Shown: in pieces, positions 7,058-14,799 of the stretch
Layout: each line of letters starts with the position of its first letter
How positions within the stretch are numbered: the first letter of the stretch is position 1
Origin: Deltaproteobacteria bacterium RIFCSPHIGHO2_12_FULL_43_9
GTDB taxonomy: Bacteria > Bdellovibrionota > O2-12-FULL-43-9
DNA length: 19,863 bases
Reading direction: 5' to 3'
Assembly (NCBI GenBank): GCA_001798265.1
Contig: MGRR01000056.1
Coordinates: forward strand, 34,968 to 54,830
Program-made: the position numbers and the translations under genes
Notes under the pieces: model-generated
Told to the model about the DNA's origin: nothing
Databases searched by the model: none
The model's input: the letters and a program-made list of their open reading frames with translations, nothing else

Positions 7058-8878
7058 GTGGTCCCCGAGAATGTTGTTGAGGAAATCAAGAGCAGAATAA
7101 ACATAGTAGACGTCGTTTCGCGTGTCGTCGATTTAAAGCGGACCGGTTTAAATTTTAAGGGCTTGTGCCCCTTTCATTCGGAAAAAACCCCCTCATTTGT
7201 AGTTAGTGAAGAAAAACAGATCTTTCACTGTTTTGGTTGCGGTATTGGTGGAAACGTTTTTACATTCATGATGAAAAACGATGGTAAATCGTTTCCGGAC
7301 ATCTTGGGTGAATTGGCCAAAGAGGCGGGCGTTTTTTTGCCCGACTCATTCAAAAGAGAGGACAAAAAATCTCTTAAGAACAATAAAGATTCTATTGTTA
7401 GGGTAAATAAATTTGCTTTACGCTTTTTTCATCAAACTTTTTTTGCTGAATCCGGAATAGAGGCGAGAAGGTATATGTCTCGCCGGGGAATTTCAAAAGA
7501 GATGATTGAGAATTTTCGCATTGGTTATGCCCCTGATTCGTGGGATGCTTTACAGAAAGCATTGTCTGATAACAGGGTTCCTTTGCCCCTGATGTACGAA
7601 GCAGGTTTGATAATTCAAAAGAAAAATAGCACTCATTACTATGATAGATTCCGGGACAGAATAATGTTTCCGGTTCTTGATTCAAAAAATCAGGTAGTTG
7701 GTTTTGGAGGAAGGGCATTATCTGACAAAAGTGAAGCTAAATATTTAAACTCACCTGAAACCTCTGTTTATCAAAAAAGCAAAATCTTGTTTGGTCTTAA
7801 CTTTGCCAGACCCGAGATTCGCCACATGGATGCAGTCATTATTGTTGAGGGTTATTTAGATCAGATATCCCTGTATCAGGCGGGCATAAGGAATGTTGTT
7901 GCGACGATGGGCACTGCCCTGACCGAAGAGCACATTCGCTCGCTCGAACGGCAGACAAAAAATCTGATATTGGTTTATGACGGAGATGAACCCGGAAAGA
8001 ATGCGGCTATAAGGGGGGCTAAGCTTACCCTAAAATTGGGGGTTGGATGTAGGGTAGTTATGTTGCCACAGGGTGAAGATCCCGATTCATTTATTAGAGC
8101 ACAGGGTGAGATTTCTTTTAGGGAGTTGGTAAAATCGGGTAGAAACGCGTTAGAATTCCTGGTTGAAGATATCCTTAGGAATAGTGACCGGGGAGCTCAG
8201 GCCAGAATGAAGGTTGTGGAAAATTTGGGTCCAGTTTTAAGTGAAGTAAAAAGTGAAATCGCAAGAGAATTATATTCAAAGGAGTTGGCGGACAGACTCG
8301 GGATATCTATAAATCTTATAGAGTCGATTATGCAGTCGAGGAGCGCAAAGATTGAAAACAAAACCAATAAAATATTTATACATAATCAAATAGATCCGCG
8401 TAATAACCAAAACAGATCTGAGTGGATGATTCTGGAACAATTGCTGAAATACCCTGATCTGTCGCAAAGGTTAATTGATGAAGATGCCATAAACCTGATT
8501 GAAGATAAGGATTTGAGGGATATTCTTGAGTGGGTAATTTTAAATCATAAACTTAAAAAAAGATGGACTGAGAGTGATTTGTTAATTAAAGCAACCGATC
8601 CCAAACTCCATTCAAAACTTTCGGCTGCTATGATATCGGATTTTAAACTCGAAAAAGAAGAGGCTCTGCAGGTTATTGTGGATTGTATTAAGACCTTAAA
8701 ACAACAACAAATTTTATTTCTCAGACAAGATCTGCTTGCCAAAATCAAGGAATATGACCGGCGCGGAGACGCCGAAAGAAGCGCGTTGGCACTCCGGACT
8801 TATCAGGAACTTGTTCGTACACAGAAAGAGCGCACTCCGGCTCCTTTAGAAAGGGTGGACGATGGCAAAGATTCGTGA
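7058..8878 (+). CDS. dnaG: DNA primase
   Basis: Synthesises RNA primers at the replication fork, working with the DnaB helicase. From the N-terminus: a CHC2 zinc-binding domain with C37, H40, C58 and C61 (LCPFHSEKTPSF and FHCFGCGIGGN); the catalytic core with RFRDRIMFP and GFGGR; the Toprim domain with the metal-site glutamate in VEGYLD (E264) and YDGDEPG (D308, D310); and a C-terminal helicase-interacting region (about residues 430-600) that is weakly conserved. I choose GTG 7058 (606 aa) because it yields the family N-terminus VPENVVEEIKSRINIVDVV and has GGGGGTAGG 7-8 nt upstream. GTG 7040, directly after the yqeY stop, would add six residues and is the alternative. The end overlaps rpoD by 17 nt. 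Confidence 0.96.
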   Translation: MVPENVVEEIKSRINIVDVVSRVVDLKRTGLNFKGLCPFHSEKTPSFVVSEEKQIFHCFGCGIGGNVFTFMMKNDGKSFPDILGELAKEAGVFLPDSFKREDKKSLKNNKDSIVRVNKFALRFFHQTFFAESGIEARRYMSRRGISKEMIENFRIGYAPDSWDALQKALSDNRVPLPLMYEAGLIIQKKNSTHYYDRFRDRIMFPVLDSKNQVVGFGGRALSDKSEAKYLNSPETSVYQKSKILFGLNFARPEIRHMDAVIIVEGYLDQISLYQAGIRNVVATMGTALTEEHIRSLERQTKNLILVYDGDEPGKNAAIRGAKLTLKLGVGCRVVMLPQGEDPDSFIRAQGEISFRELVKSGRNALEFLVEDILRNSDRGAQARMKVVENLGPVLSEVKSEIARELYSKELADRLGISINLIESIMQSRSAKIENKTNKIFIHNQIDPRNNQNRSEWMILEQLLKYPDLSQRLIDEDAINLIEDKDLRDILEWVILNHKLKKRWTESDLLIKATDPKLHSKLSAAMISDFKLEKEEALQVIVDCIKTLKQQQILFLRQDLLAKIKEYDRRGDAERSALALRTYQELVRTQKERTPAPLERVDDGKDS

Positions 8879-10607
8879 TTTTCAGGAAGTTAAAAAATTA
8901 ATTGACTCAGGAAAAGAAAAGGGTTTTTTGACCTTTGAAGAGATCAATGAGGCTCTTCCACCAGATGTTATTAAGCCTGAGGATCTTGATGAGATTCTTA
9001 CCCTTTTGGGAGAGATGGAGATTGAGATTGTCGAGGCTGAGAGGAGAAAGAAGGAGGAGGAAAAGGAGTCCACATTTTTAGATGAAGCAAAGGAAGAGGA
9101 GACATTTGAGACCCTTTCGGGTGGAAAGGCGACAGATCCGGTCCGGTTATATTTAAGAAAGATGGGTTCGGTTTCACTCTTAACCAGGGAGGGTGAGGTT
9201 GAAATTGCCAAGAGGATCGAGGAGGGGGAGCTTGAGCTTCTTGAGGTGGCATTAACATGTCCGATCGGTATTAAAGAGTTTTTGAAATTGGGAGAAGAGG
9301 TTCAAAGCGGGAATGTTCGCGCGAAGGATATAATGAGGGGATACGATGAAGAAGAAAATATCGTAGAAGAGCAGACCCTTGTTACAAAAGTTAATGACGC
9401 GATGAAAAAACTTAAATCCTATGAAAAGAAGTTTATGCCATTTTATCAGGAAATGATTAAGAGCGGTGGCTCCTTATCTGATAAAAGAGGCAGGGCCTTT
9501 GAAAAATTACGACGGGAAATGGTATTAGTTTTTCAGAATCTTGGATTTAACAGAAAAACCCTGAATAGAGTGACAATCGCGTTAAAAAATTATGTGGTTA
9601 AGGTTGAAGGCCTGGAGAGGGATTTTAGATCAGCATACAGGGCCACGCAGGCAGAAACAGCAACCGACTTTGCCAGGGCCATCAAAGCTGTTCGTCTGGA
9701 TACTCCGGAAGGAAAGAAAATACTTCGTTCTTCAAACAGATCAAAAGAGCGATTTCTGGATCTGGAAAACAAGGTAAAGAATAGTAAGGCGCAGATGATT
9801 CAGATTGAGGAGGAGGCATGTCAATCCATCGATGATCTTAAAAAGACATATTTTATGCTTAAAAGGGCCGAGATGAAGGCCGATATCGCGAAGAGTGAAT
9901 TGATAGAAGCTAATCTCAGACTGGTGGTAAGCATAGCAAAGAAATACACAAACCGCGGGTTGCAATTTCTTGATTTAATTCAGGAAGGAAACATCGGTTT
10001 AATGAAGGCCGTTGATAAATTCGAGTATAAGCGTGGATATAAGTTTTCCACGTATGCTACCTGGTGGATCAGACAGGCTATTACGCGTGCTATTGCTGAT
10101 CAGGCCCGAACTATTCGTATACCGGTCCATATGATTGAAACCATCAATAAATTAATCAGGACATCGCGTTATCTTGTGCAGGAGATGGGCAGGGAGCCTT
10201 CCCCGGAAGAGATTGCGGGGAAAATGGATATGCCGATTGACAAGGTGAGAAAAGTGCTAAAGATCGCAAAAGAGCCTATTTCACTTGAGACACCGATAGG
10301 AGAGGAAGAGGATTCGCATCTTGGTGATTTTATCGAGGATAAAAGCGCTGTTTCACCCGGCGAGGCGGTGGTCAACCTGAATCTTTCGGAACAGACAAGA
10401 CGTGTTTTACAATCCCTGACCCCAAGAGAAGAAAAGGTTTTGCGCATGAGATTTGGAATCGGTGAAAAATCGGATCACACACTTGAGGAGGTTGGTCAGG
10501 ATTTTGATGTTACCAGGGAAAGGATTAGACAGATTGAAGCAAAGGCTCTGCGAAAACTGCGACATCCGAGTCGCAGTAAAAAACTAAAGAGCTTTATTGA
10601 AAGTTGA
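8862..10607 (+). CDS. rpoD: RNA polymerase primary sigma factor (sigma70/RpoD)
   Basis: The housekeeping sigma factor, directing RNA polymerase to -35/-10 promoters. Domains in order over 581 residues: region 1.1 (about 5-60, acidic); an acidic linker; region 1.2 (DPVRLYLRKMGSVSLLTREGE, 92-112); a non-conserved region (about 130-330); regions 2.1-2.4 (ELIEANLRLVVSIAKKY through RGYKFSTYATWWIRQAITRA, 346-410); region 3 (ARTIRIPVHMIETINKL, 415-431); region 3.2 with SLETPIGEEEDSHLGDF; and region 4 with the helix-turn-helix LEEVGQDFDVTRERIRQIEA (541-560). It overlaps dnaG by 17 nt, so translation is probably coupled. The promoters proposed here at 6295 and 12064 are of the type this protein would recognise. 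Confidence 0.98.
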   Translation: MAKIRDFQEVKKLIDSGKEKGFLTFEEINEALPPDVIKPEDLDEILTLLGEMEIEIVEAERRKKEEEKESTFLDEAKEEETFETLSGGKATDPVRLYLRKMGSVSLLTREGEVEIAKRIEEGELELLEVALTCPIGIKEFLKLGEEVQSGNVRAKDIMRGYDEEENIVEEQTLVTKVNDAMKKLKSYEKKFMPFYQEMIKSGGSLSDKRGRAFEKLRREMVLVFQNLGFNRKTLNRVTIALKNYVVKVEGLERDFRSAYRATQAETATDFARAIKAVRLDTPEGKKILRSSNRSKERFLDLENKVKNSKAQMIQIEEEACQSIDDLKKTYFMLKRAEMKADIAKSELIEANLRLVVSIAKKYTNRGLQFLDLIQEGNIGLMKAVDKFEYKRGYKFSTYATWWIRQAITRAIADQARTIRIPVHMIETINKLIRTSRYLVQEMGREPSPEEIAGKMDMPIDKVRKVLKIAKEPISLETPIGEEEDSHLGDFIEDKSAVSPGEAVVNLNLSEQTRRVLQSLTPREEKVLRMRFGIGEKSDHTLEEVGQDFDVTRERIRQIEAKALRKLRHPSRSKKLKSFIES

Positions 10608-10660
10608 TTTTTGAAGTTTGATAGTTCTTTTAAATTGTATAGAGAGGTAATAATCAGTAT

Positions 10661-10773
10661 TGCAAAGTTGTGCGAGTAGATCTAGGCGCGACGACGAAGA
10701 CGATAGGAGCGTACCTAAACGTACGTGACTGAGTCTGAGGAGGAGTAACGAAGATATGCGAAGCACAACTGCA
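10661..10773 (+). other. Structured, purine-rich element between rpoD and the tRNA
   Basis: The 175 nt between rpoD and the tRNA hold no gene. Within them a long hairpin-forming segment is bounded by a perfect 8-bp complement, AGTTGTGC (10666-10673) and GCACAACT (10763-10770), extendable by TGCA/GCA across one bulged A. An inner hairpin is GCGTAC (10709-10714) with GTACGT (10721-10726, one G-U pair) around a CTAAAC loop. The interior is rich in repeated GACGA, GAGGAG and AACGAAGA steps. A weak TTGATA-14-TATAGA at 10618-10643 could be a promoter, but the spacing is short. It could be a structured leader of the tRNA transcript, an independent small RNA or a repeat-family member. I cannot assign it. 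Confidence 0.5.
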
Positions 10774-10782
10774 GCAAGACTA

Positions 10783-10857
10783 GGGCCCATAGCTCAGCGG
10801 TAGAGCTGCCGGCTCATAACCGGTCGGTCCCAGGTTCAAATCCTGGTGGGCCCACCA
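10783..10857 (+). tRNA. tRNA with CAU anticodon (tRNA-Ile2 or elongator tRNA-Met)
   Basis: A complete 75-nt cloverleaf with encoded CCA: acceptor GGGCCCA/TGGGCCC (10783-10789 with 10847-10853), D-stem GCTC/GAGC, anticodon stem GCCGG/CCGGT with loop CTCATAA (anticodon CAT at 10815-10817), T-stem CCAGG/CCTGG with loop TTCAAAT, discriminator A. It is not the initiator: the anticodon stem lacks the three consecutive G-C pairs. C-G pairs at acceptor positions 4 and 5 resemble the lysidine-modified isoleucine tRNA (TilS substrate) more than E. coli elongator Met, so Ile2 is slightly favoured. Deciding needs a comparison with the other CAU tRNAs of the genome. Confidence 0.95.
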
Positions 10858-10880
10858 AAATTAATAGGGGGAAGTTAACG

Positions 10881-11618
10881 GTGCTTGAAGAACAGATTAA
10901 GGTATTAGAGGTATTAGAGGAACTGGATCATAAAATTGATAAAATTAAGAGCGAACAGGCAATATATCCGGCAGAGATTAAAAAACTGGAAAAATCACTT
11001 CATGAAGAGCAGGCAAAGATTACAGAACAGCAAAATGTGATTAATGAATTAACTGTTCCCAAAAAGGAAATAGAAAACGAACTGGCTGTTGACAGGGAGC
11101 ATGTTTCAAAGATGAGTCAAAGATTAAATGAAATGAAAACCAACGAGACTTATCAGGCAGCCCTAAAAGAGATAGCAAATTTCCGCAAAACAATAGAAGA
11201 AAAAGAGGGAAAACTTTTGTTGCTCATGGAACAGATAGAGGAGGCGACAAAAACGCTGGAAGCCAGGCAAAAAGTGATTGATGAGCAGCAAAAACTGATA
11301 GAAGAAAAGGGTAAATTGGCTTCAACCAGACAAAAAGAGTTGGGCGGAGAACTGACCACGTATCAAAAAAACAGGGATATAGAATTAGGAAAACTGGATA
11401 GGGAGATCGGAAGAAAATATGAATTTATCAGATCCAGACTGCATGGTAGCGCGGTCGCAAAAATTGAAGCGGGTGCGTGTCAGGCGTGTCACATGCGACT
11501 ACCTCCCCAGCTTTTGATCCAATTACAGAGAGGCGATAAAATCCACAATTGCCCAAGCTGTAAAAGAATAATAATACTTCCAACCATGTCGGGACATTCA
11601 CAGGCCGTTCACCAGTGA
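10881..11618 (+). CDS. Coiled-coil protein with C-terminal C4 zinc ribbon (CT398/DUF164-like)
   Basis: A 245-residue protein: a long, charged, heptad-like coiled coil over residues 1-185, then a zinc ribbon with four cysteines (C200, C203 in CQACH; C224, C227 in CPSCK). This is the architecture of the CT398 family, widespread in bacteria and of uncertain molecular role. RNA or DNA association is suggested by the ribbon and by recurrent linkage to nucleic-acid genes, as here between a tRNA and an RNase H. The start is GTG at 10881, with AGGGGGAAG at 10866-10874 as ribosome-binding site, and the family N-terminus LEEQIKVLEVLEELD follows at once. The RNase HI-like gene begins 7 nt after the stop, so the two are co-translated. 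Confidence 0.88.
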   Translation: MLEEQIKVLEVLEELDHKIDKIKSEQAIYPAEIKKLEKSLHEEQAKITEQQNVINELTVPKKEIENELAVDREHVSKMSQRLNEMKTNETYQAALKEIANFRKTIEEKEGKLLLLMEQIEEATKTLEARQKVIDEQQKLIEEKGKLASTRQKELGGELTTYQKNRDIELGKLDREIGRKYEFIRSRLHGSAVAKIEAGACQACHMRLPPQLLIQLQRGDKIHNCPSCKRIIILPTMSGHSQAVHQ

Positions 11619-11625
11619 TTAAATC

Positions 11626-12060
11626 ATGACCCAGATTGAGGAATTAGTAATCTATAGTGATGGTGCCTCACGGGGTAACCCGGGAGAGGGTGGGGCAGGG
11701 GTTGTTTTTGAAGATGGTAATGGAAAAGAGATTACAACGATACAACGTTATCTGGGGCTGGTAACCAATAATGTTGCTGAATACCAGGCCCTGCTTATTG
11801 GACTGGAGGCTGCGCAGGAATTTCACGCGAAAAAGATAAGAATTTTTCTCGACTCGGAACTGGTGGTTAAACAGTTAAATGGTGAATATAAGGTCAAAAA
11901 TAGTAATCTGAAGCCCCTTTTTGATTTAATCAGGTCAGCCTTATCCAGGTTTGAGGCGTTCGAAATATCACATATTCCCAGGGAAAAGAATAATAGGGCG
12001 GATGCGCTAGCTAATGCTGCCATTGATGATCACATTGGCTATCTACCACTGCACGGTTGA
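11626..12060 (+). CDS. Ribonuclease HI family protein
   Basis: A 144-residue RNase H-fold protein that would cleave the RNA strand of RNA-DNA hybrids. The catalytic acidic set is complete: D12 in YSDGASRGNPG, E52 in NNVAEYQALL, D76 in FLDSELVVKQL and D126 in NNRADALAN. His116 in HIPREKN lies near the position of the loop histidine of the family. It resembles the short plant/Bacillus-like RNase HI-type proteins (YpdQ-like) more than E. coli RnhA, lacking the basic protrusion, so activity may be narrower. It follows the zinc-ribbon gene by 7 nt and precedes rnpB. Confidence 0.9.
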   Translation: MTQIEELVIYSDGASRGNPGEGGAGVVFEDGNGKEITTIQRYLGLVTNNVAEYQALLIGLEAAQEFHAKKIRIFLDSELVVKQLNGEYKVKNSNLKPLFDLIRSALSRFEAFEISHIPREKNNRADALANAAIDDHIGYLPLHG

Positions 12061-12063
12061 ATC

Positions 12064-12092
12064 TTGCATATTTTTTAACTGCCAAATAGTAT
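12064..12092 (+). promoter_or_regulatory. Sigma70 promoter of rnpB
   Basis: TTGCAT (12064-12069) and TAGTAT (12087-12092) with the optimal 17-nt spacer place the start around 12099-12102. That is where the P1 helix of the RNase P RNA begins, an independent agreement between promoter position and RNA 5' end. Confidence 0.7.
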
Positions 12093-12101
12093 CTCACTTC
12101 A

Positions 12102-12482
12102 GAACAGGGAGTAGGTAAGGTAATCGCTGTTTGTTGGGTAATAACCCGATAAATAGAGGAAAGTCCGGGCTCCGTAGAGTAGAATGCTGGGTAACACCCA
12201 GTCAGGGTGACCTGAAGGAAAGTGCAACAGAGAATAGTCTGCCAGAATTATTCTGGTGATGGTGAAACGGTGAGGTAAGAGCTCACCAGTAGACAAGGTG
12301 ACTTGTTTAGCTAGGCAAACCCCATTTGGAGCAAGATCAAATAGGAGAATGAATGAGGATTACTCGTCCCAGTTCTCGGGTTGATCGCTTGAAGCAACAA
12401 GTAATTGTTGTTCCAGATAAATGATTACCCCCTTCAAGGGATTGAAGGAGACAGAACCCGGCTTAATACCTACTCTGTGTTC
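12102..12482 (+). ncRNA. rnpB: RNase P RNA (class A), catalytic subunit of ribonuclease P
   Basis: The ribozyme that matures tRNA 5' ends. The two universal conserved blocks that form P4 are present: GAGGAAAGTCCGGGC at 12156-12170 and ACAGAACCCGGCTTA at 12451-12465. The ends are set by the P1 helix, GAACAGGGAGTAGGT (12102-12116) pairing with ACCTACTCTGTGTTC (12468-12482) with one mismatch and one wobble. P3 is visible as CTGTTTGT with ATAAATAG around a TGGG-TAATAA-CCCG hairpin. The length, about 381 nt, is usual for class A. No T-tract terminator follows before the cupin gene 27 nt later, so read-through into it is possible. An open frame entering from 12405 is a by-product of this RNA. Confidence 0.95.
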
Positions 12483-12509
12483 ATTATTTGTTCTGGAGAG
12501 ATTCTTTCG

Positions 12510-12860
12510 ATGAAGCGAATCGATAAGCCATGGGGATATGAGTTAATATTTGCTGAAACCGAACATTATATCGGTAAAATTCTCTTTATTGTAAGGGGAA
12601 AGAGATTAAGTCTTCAGTTCCATAAAAAAAAGGATGAAACAATATTCCTGTTTAAAGGAAAGATGTTATTAGAGGTTTCGAGCAAGAGCGAGCCTGAGAT
12701 TTTAGAGAGCAAGGTCATGAAACAGGGGGAGGCTCATCGAATTGTCCCCGGGACAATCCACAGATTTCATGCTCTTGAGAATTGTGAAATTTTTGAGGTT
12801 TCAACTACAGAAAGCGATGACATTATTCGCCTGAAAGACGATTATGGACGGGTTGTGTAA
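12510..12860 (+). CDS. Cupin protein, mannose-6-phosphate isomerase type II-like domain
   Basis: A 116-residue single-domain cupin matching the C-terminal isomerase domain of bifunctional phosphomannose isomerase/GMP enzymes, which converts fructose 6-phosphate and mannose 6-phosphate. It shows the family opening KPWGYELIF (residues 6-14), the metal-site strand LQFHKKKDETIFLFKG with H38 and E43, and PGTIHRFHA with H84. The ATG at 12510 is chosen because KPWGYE begins family members, and GGAGAG at 12495-12500 is the ribosome-binding site. The open frame extends upstream into rnpB, which is not coding. It overlaps the GMP gene by 17 nt, so the two halves of the usual fusion enzyme are encoded as separate coupled proteins, in the opposite order. 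A non-catalytic cupin cannot be excluded. Confidence 0.82.
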   Translation: MKRIDKPWGYELIFAETEHYIGKILFIVRGKRLSLQFHKKKDETIFLFKGKMLLEVSSKSEPEILESKVMKQGEAHRIVPGTIHRFHALENCEIFEVSTTESDDIIRLKDDYGRVV

Positions 12861-13911
12861 CTTTGAAAAATCCGCCCTTATTCTGGCAGGAGGGCGTGGT
12901 ATCAGGTTTTGGCCGTTAAGTAGATTTAATAATCCAAAGCAGTTTCACGATTTATTGGGAAAAGGCAAACCGATTCTGGAATCTACCGTTAAAAGGCTGA
13001 ATGGTGTTGTTTCAAAAGATCAAATATTTATCAGTACAAGGGGCAGTTTAAAAGAATCAATAAGTAACCTGAATATCGTCGACAAACACCAGATTCTATG
13101 TGAGCCAATGCTTAAAAATACCGCTCCGGCCATAGCAATTGCCGCTTTTAGATTATTTAAAGAGTATGGCGACCGTATTTTAATGGTGCTTCCATCTGAC
13201 CATATGGTAGAGCCGGTTGAGACTTTTCAGAGACAACTTAATGAGGCGTCGAAAATTGCCTGGGAGAGAAGGGCGTTGGTTTGTTTTGGTATTACTCCCA
13301 CCAGAATCGCAACAGGATATGGCTATATTCAGATGGGTGAAAATTTAGATGGGGATTCGTTCTCTGTTAAATGTTTTGTTGAAAAACCGAACAAAACGAC
13401 CGCAGAGGCATACATAAAAGCAGGCAATTTTTTCTGGAATGCCGGAATCTTTGTCTGGAGGTTAAGTGCCATTCTTGATGCAATAAAAAGGGAGCTTCCC
13501 TCTATTTGGTGCGCTTTAACGGAGTATGAAAAATCCATTGGGACAGATTTGGAAGATGTTGCAAGGGATAGATTTTTCCTCGACGTAGATCCTATATCCA
13601 TTGACTTTGGCGTCATGGAACATCATGACAATCTAATAGGAATCAGGGCTGCTTTTGACTGGGACGATTTGGGTACATGGGAAAGCCTCGTCAGGATTTT
13701 ACCCAAAAGGGGCGAAAATTGGTCTAATAATGATAAATTAATCACCCTAAATGCCATTGATAATATAGTGCATGTTATGAATAAAAGGGTTGCTCTTCTG
13801 GATGTGGATAATCTGGTTATAGTTGATACGGAAGACACAATTTTCATTGCCAGCAGGGGCTCTGCCGAGAAGGTGATGGATCTTGTCTCTCTACTGCCCG
13901 AGCGTGATTAA
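12844..13911 (+). CDS. manC: Mannose-1-phosphate guanylyltransferase
   Basis: Forms GDP-mannose from GTP and mannose 1-phosphate, precursor for capsule, LPS and deoxysugar synthesis. Visible motifs are LAGGRGIRFWPLSR (residues 14-27) followed by PKQF (31-34), LPSDH (116-120), GYGYI, CFVEKP (177-182), WNAGIFVW (198-205) and WDDLGTW. The 355-residue length fits the stand-alone enzyme without the cupin half; that half is the preceding overlapping gene. Start ATG 12844 lies inside the cupin gene's end, 17 nt of overlap. Its product would feed the GDP-sugar genes at the left end, although the two loci are 7 kb apart. The 3' end overlaps the convergent minus-strand gene by 4 nt, with no terminator between. 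Confidence 0.93.
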   Translation: MDGLCNFEKSALILAGGRGIRFWPLSRFNNPKQFHDLLGKGKPILESTVKRLNGVVSKDQIFISTRGSLKESISNLNIVDKHQILCEPMLKNTAPAIAIAAFRLFKEYGDRILMVLPSDHMVEPVETFQRQLNEASKIAWERRALVCFGITPTRIATGYGYIQMGENLDGDSFSVKCFVEKPNKTTAEAYIKAGNFFWNAGIFVWRLSAILDAIKRELPSIWCALTEYEKSIGTDLEDVARDRFFLDVDPISIDFGVMEHHDNLIGIRAAFDWDDLGTWESLVRILPKRGENWSNNDKLITLNAIDNIVHVMNKRVALLDVDNLVIVDTEDTIFIASRGSAEKVMDLVSLLPERD

Positions 13912-14723
13912 AATCTGGTTGCGACAATGGCCATAAAGTTATTTCCTATAGCCTCACCTCCAATTATGCCGATTCTAAAACTTCCACCAAGATCTATTTT
14001 GTCAGAAAGATGATAGATTACACCGGGGATCAGGGAGAGTGTTGCTATTTCACTGAAACCTATGGCCTCCAGAGAGGCATGTCCTGTTACATCAATTGGC
14101 TCAAAAGGTCTAAAAATTGCACCACCCGCTAATTGATACAAACCGCTTCCGCGATTGCCAAAACCCAATGTTAAATTTCCGTCAAGAGAGAGTTTTGGAT
14201 CAATTATTTTTTTTGCTTTTATCTCAGGCAAAACAATAAAATTAGATCCGTATGTTAATGATATGGGGCCTGTTCCCGCGAAACCCAGCCTTACTCCCCC
14301 GGCAACCTCCGGATAATTGTCCCCTTCTTCGATGATCCTGTAGGTAGATCCCACGGCCAATCCGCCGAAAGAGAATCCGTCATTGGCGAAGGTTGAAGTA
14401 TCCCCCTCCTTATTTTCAAGAAAATTAAGTGGAAGCACGCTGGTTTCAATGGAAGCCTCGAGATTTTCCAGAATGCCTATCCTGGCAGCTCCTCTGAGAT
14501 CCAGTCCCCTGATGTTTCTTGATAATTGTCTATATTCTGAAGATCCCCTAATTTCTACAAGCTTTTGTGGGAGTATCAGGGGTCTATCCACCAGACTTTC
14601 CGGATAATAGGTTATATCGGCGGCTGGAGGTACTGTTGTGGTGTCTAATCGATTAATTGTTACATCTTCAGCAAACCCTGATGTTGATATAAAAAATAAT
14701 AAGCTAAACAAAAATAGTCTCAT
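13908..14723 (-). CDS. Exported beta-barrel-like outer-membrane protein, function unknown
   Basis: A 271-residue protein with a classic signal peptide, MRLFLFSLLFFISTSGFA, probably cleaved before ED. The mature part alternates short hydrophobic/aromatic strands with glycine-rich turns (for example GGVRLGFAG, LTYGSNFIVLPE and ATLSLIPGVIYHL) and ends in the C-terminal phenylalanine ...VATRF, the usual signature for insertion into the outer membrane by the BAM machinery. It is therefore likely a small outer-membrane barrel, but no named family is recognised. AAGGAG sits 6-11 nt before the ATG. It lies 76 nt downstream of ppc on the same strand and converges on manC with a 4-nt overlap. Confidence 0.8.
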   Translation of the reverse strand: MRLFLFSLLFFISTSGFAEDVTINRLDTTTVPPAADITYYPESLVDRPLILPQKLVEIRGSSEYRQLSRNIRGLDLRGAARIGILENLEASIETSVLPLNFLENKEGDTSTFANDGFSFGGLAVGSTYRIIEEGDNYPEVAGGVRLGFAGTGPISLTYGSNFIVLPEIKAKKIIDPKLSLDGNLTLGFGNRGSGLYQLAGGAIFRPFEPIDVTGHASLEAIGFSEIATLSLIPGVIYHLSDKIDLGGSFRIGIIGGEAIGNNFMAIVATRF

Positions 14724-14799
14724 AAAGGCTCCTTGCTTATTAATATGAATACTATTCTGGAATGGTACTTTGGGAGGGAATTATCGTCAATTGTTGTAT

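Noticed and set aside
8882..9258. Long minus-strand open frames opposite rpoD
   Set aside because: Serine/proline-rich antisense shadows of the acidic region 1 of rpoD, with no family features or ribosome-binding site.
12405..12509. Upstream extension of the cupin reading frame
   Set aside because: This part lies inside the conserved 3' block and P1 helix of rnpB; the family N-terminus begins at ATG 12510.
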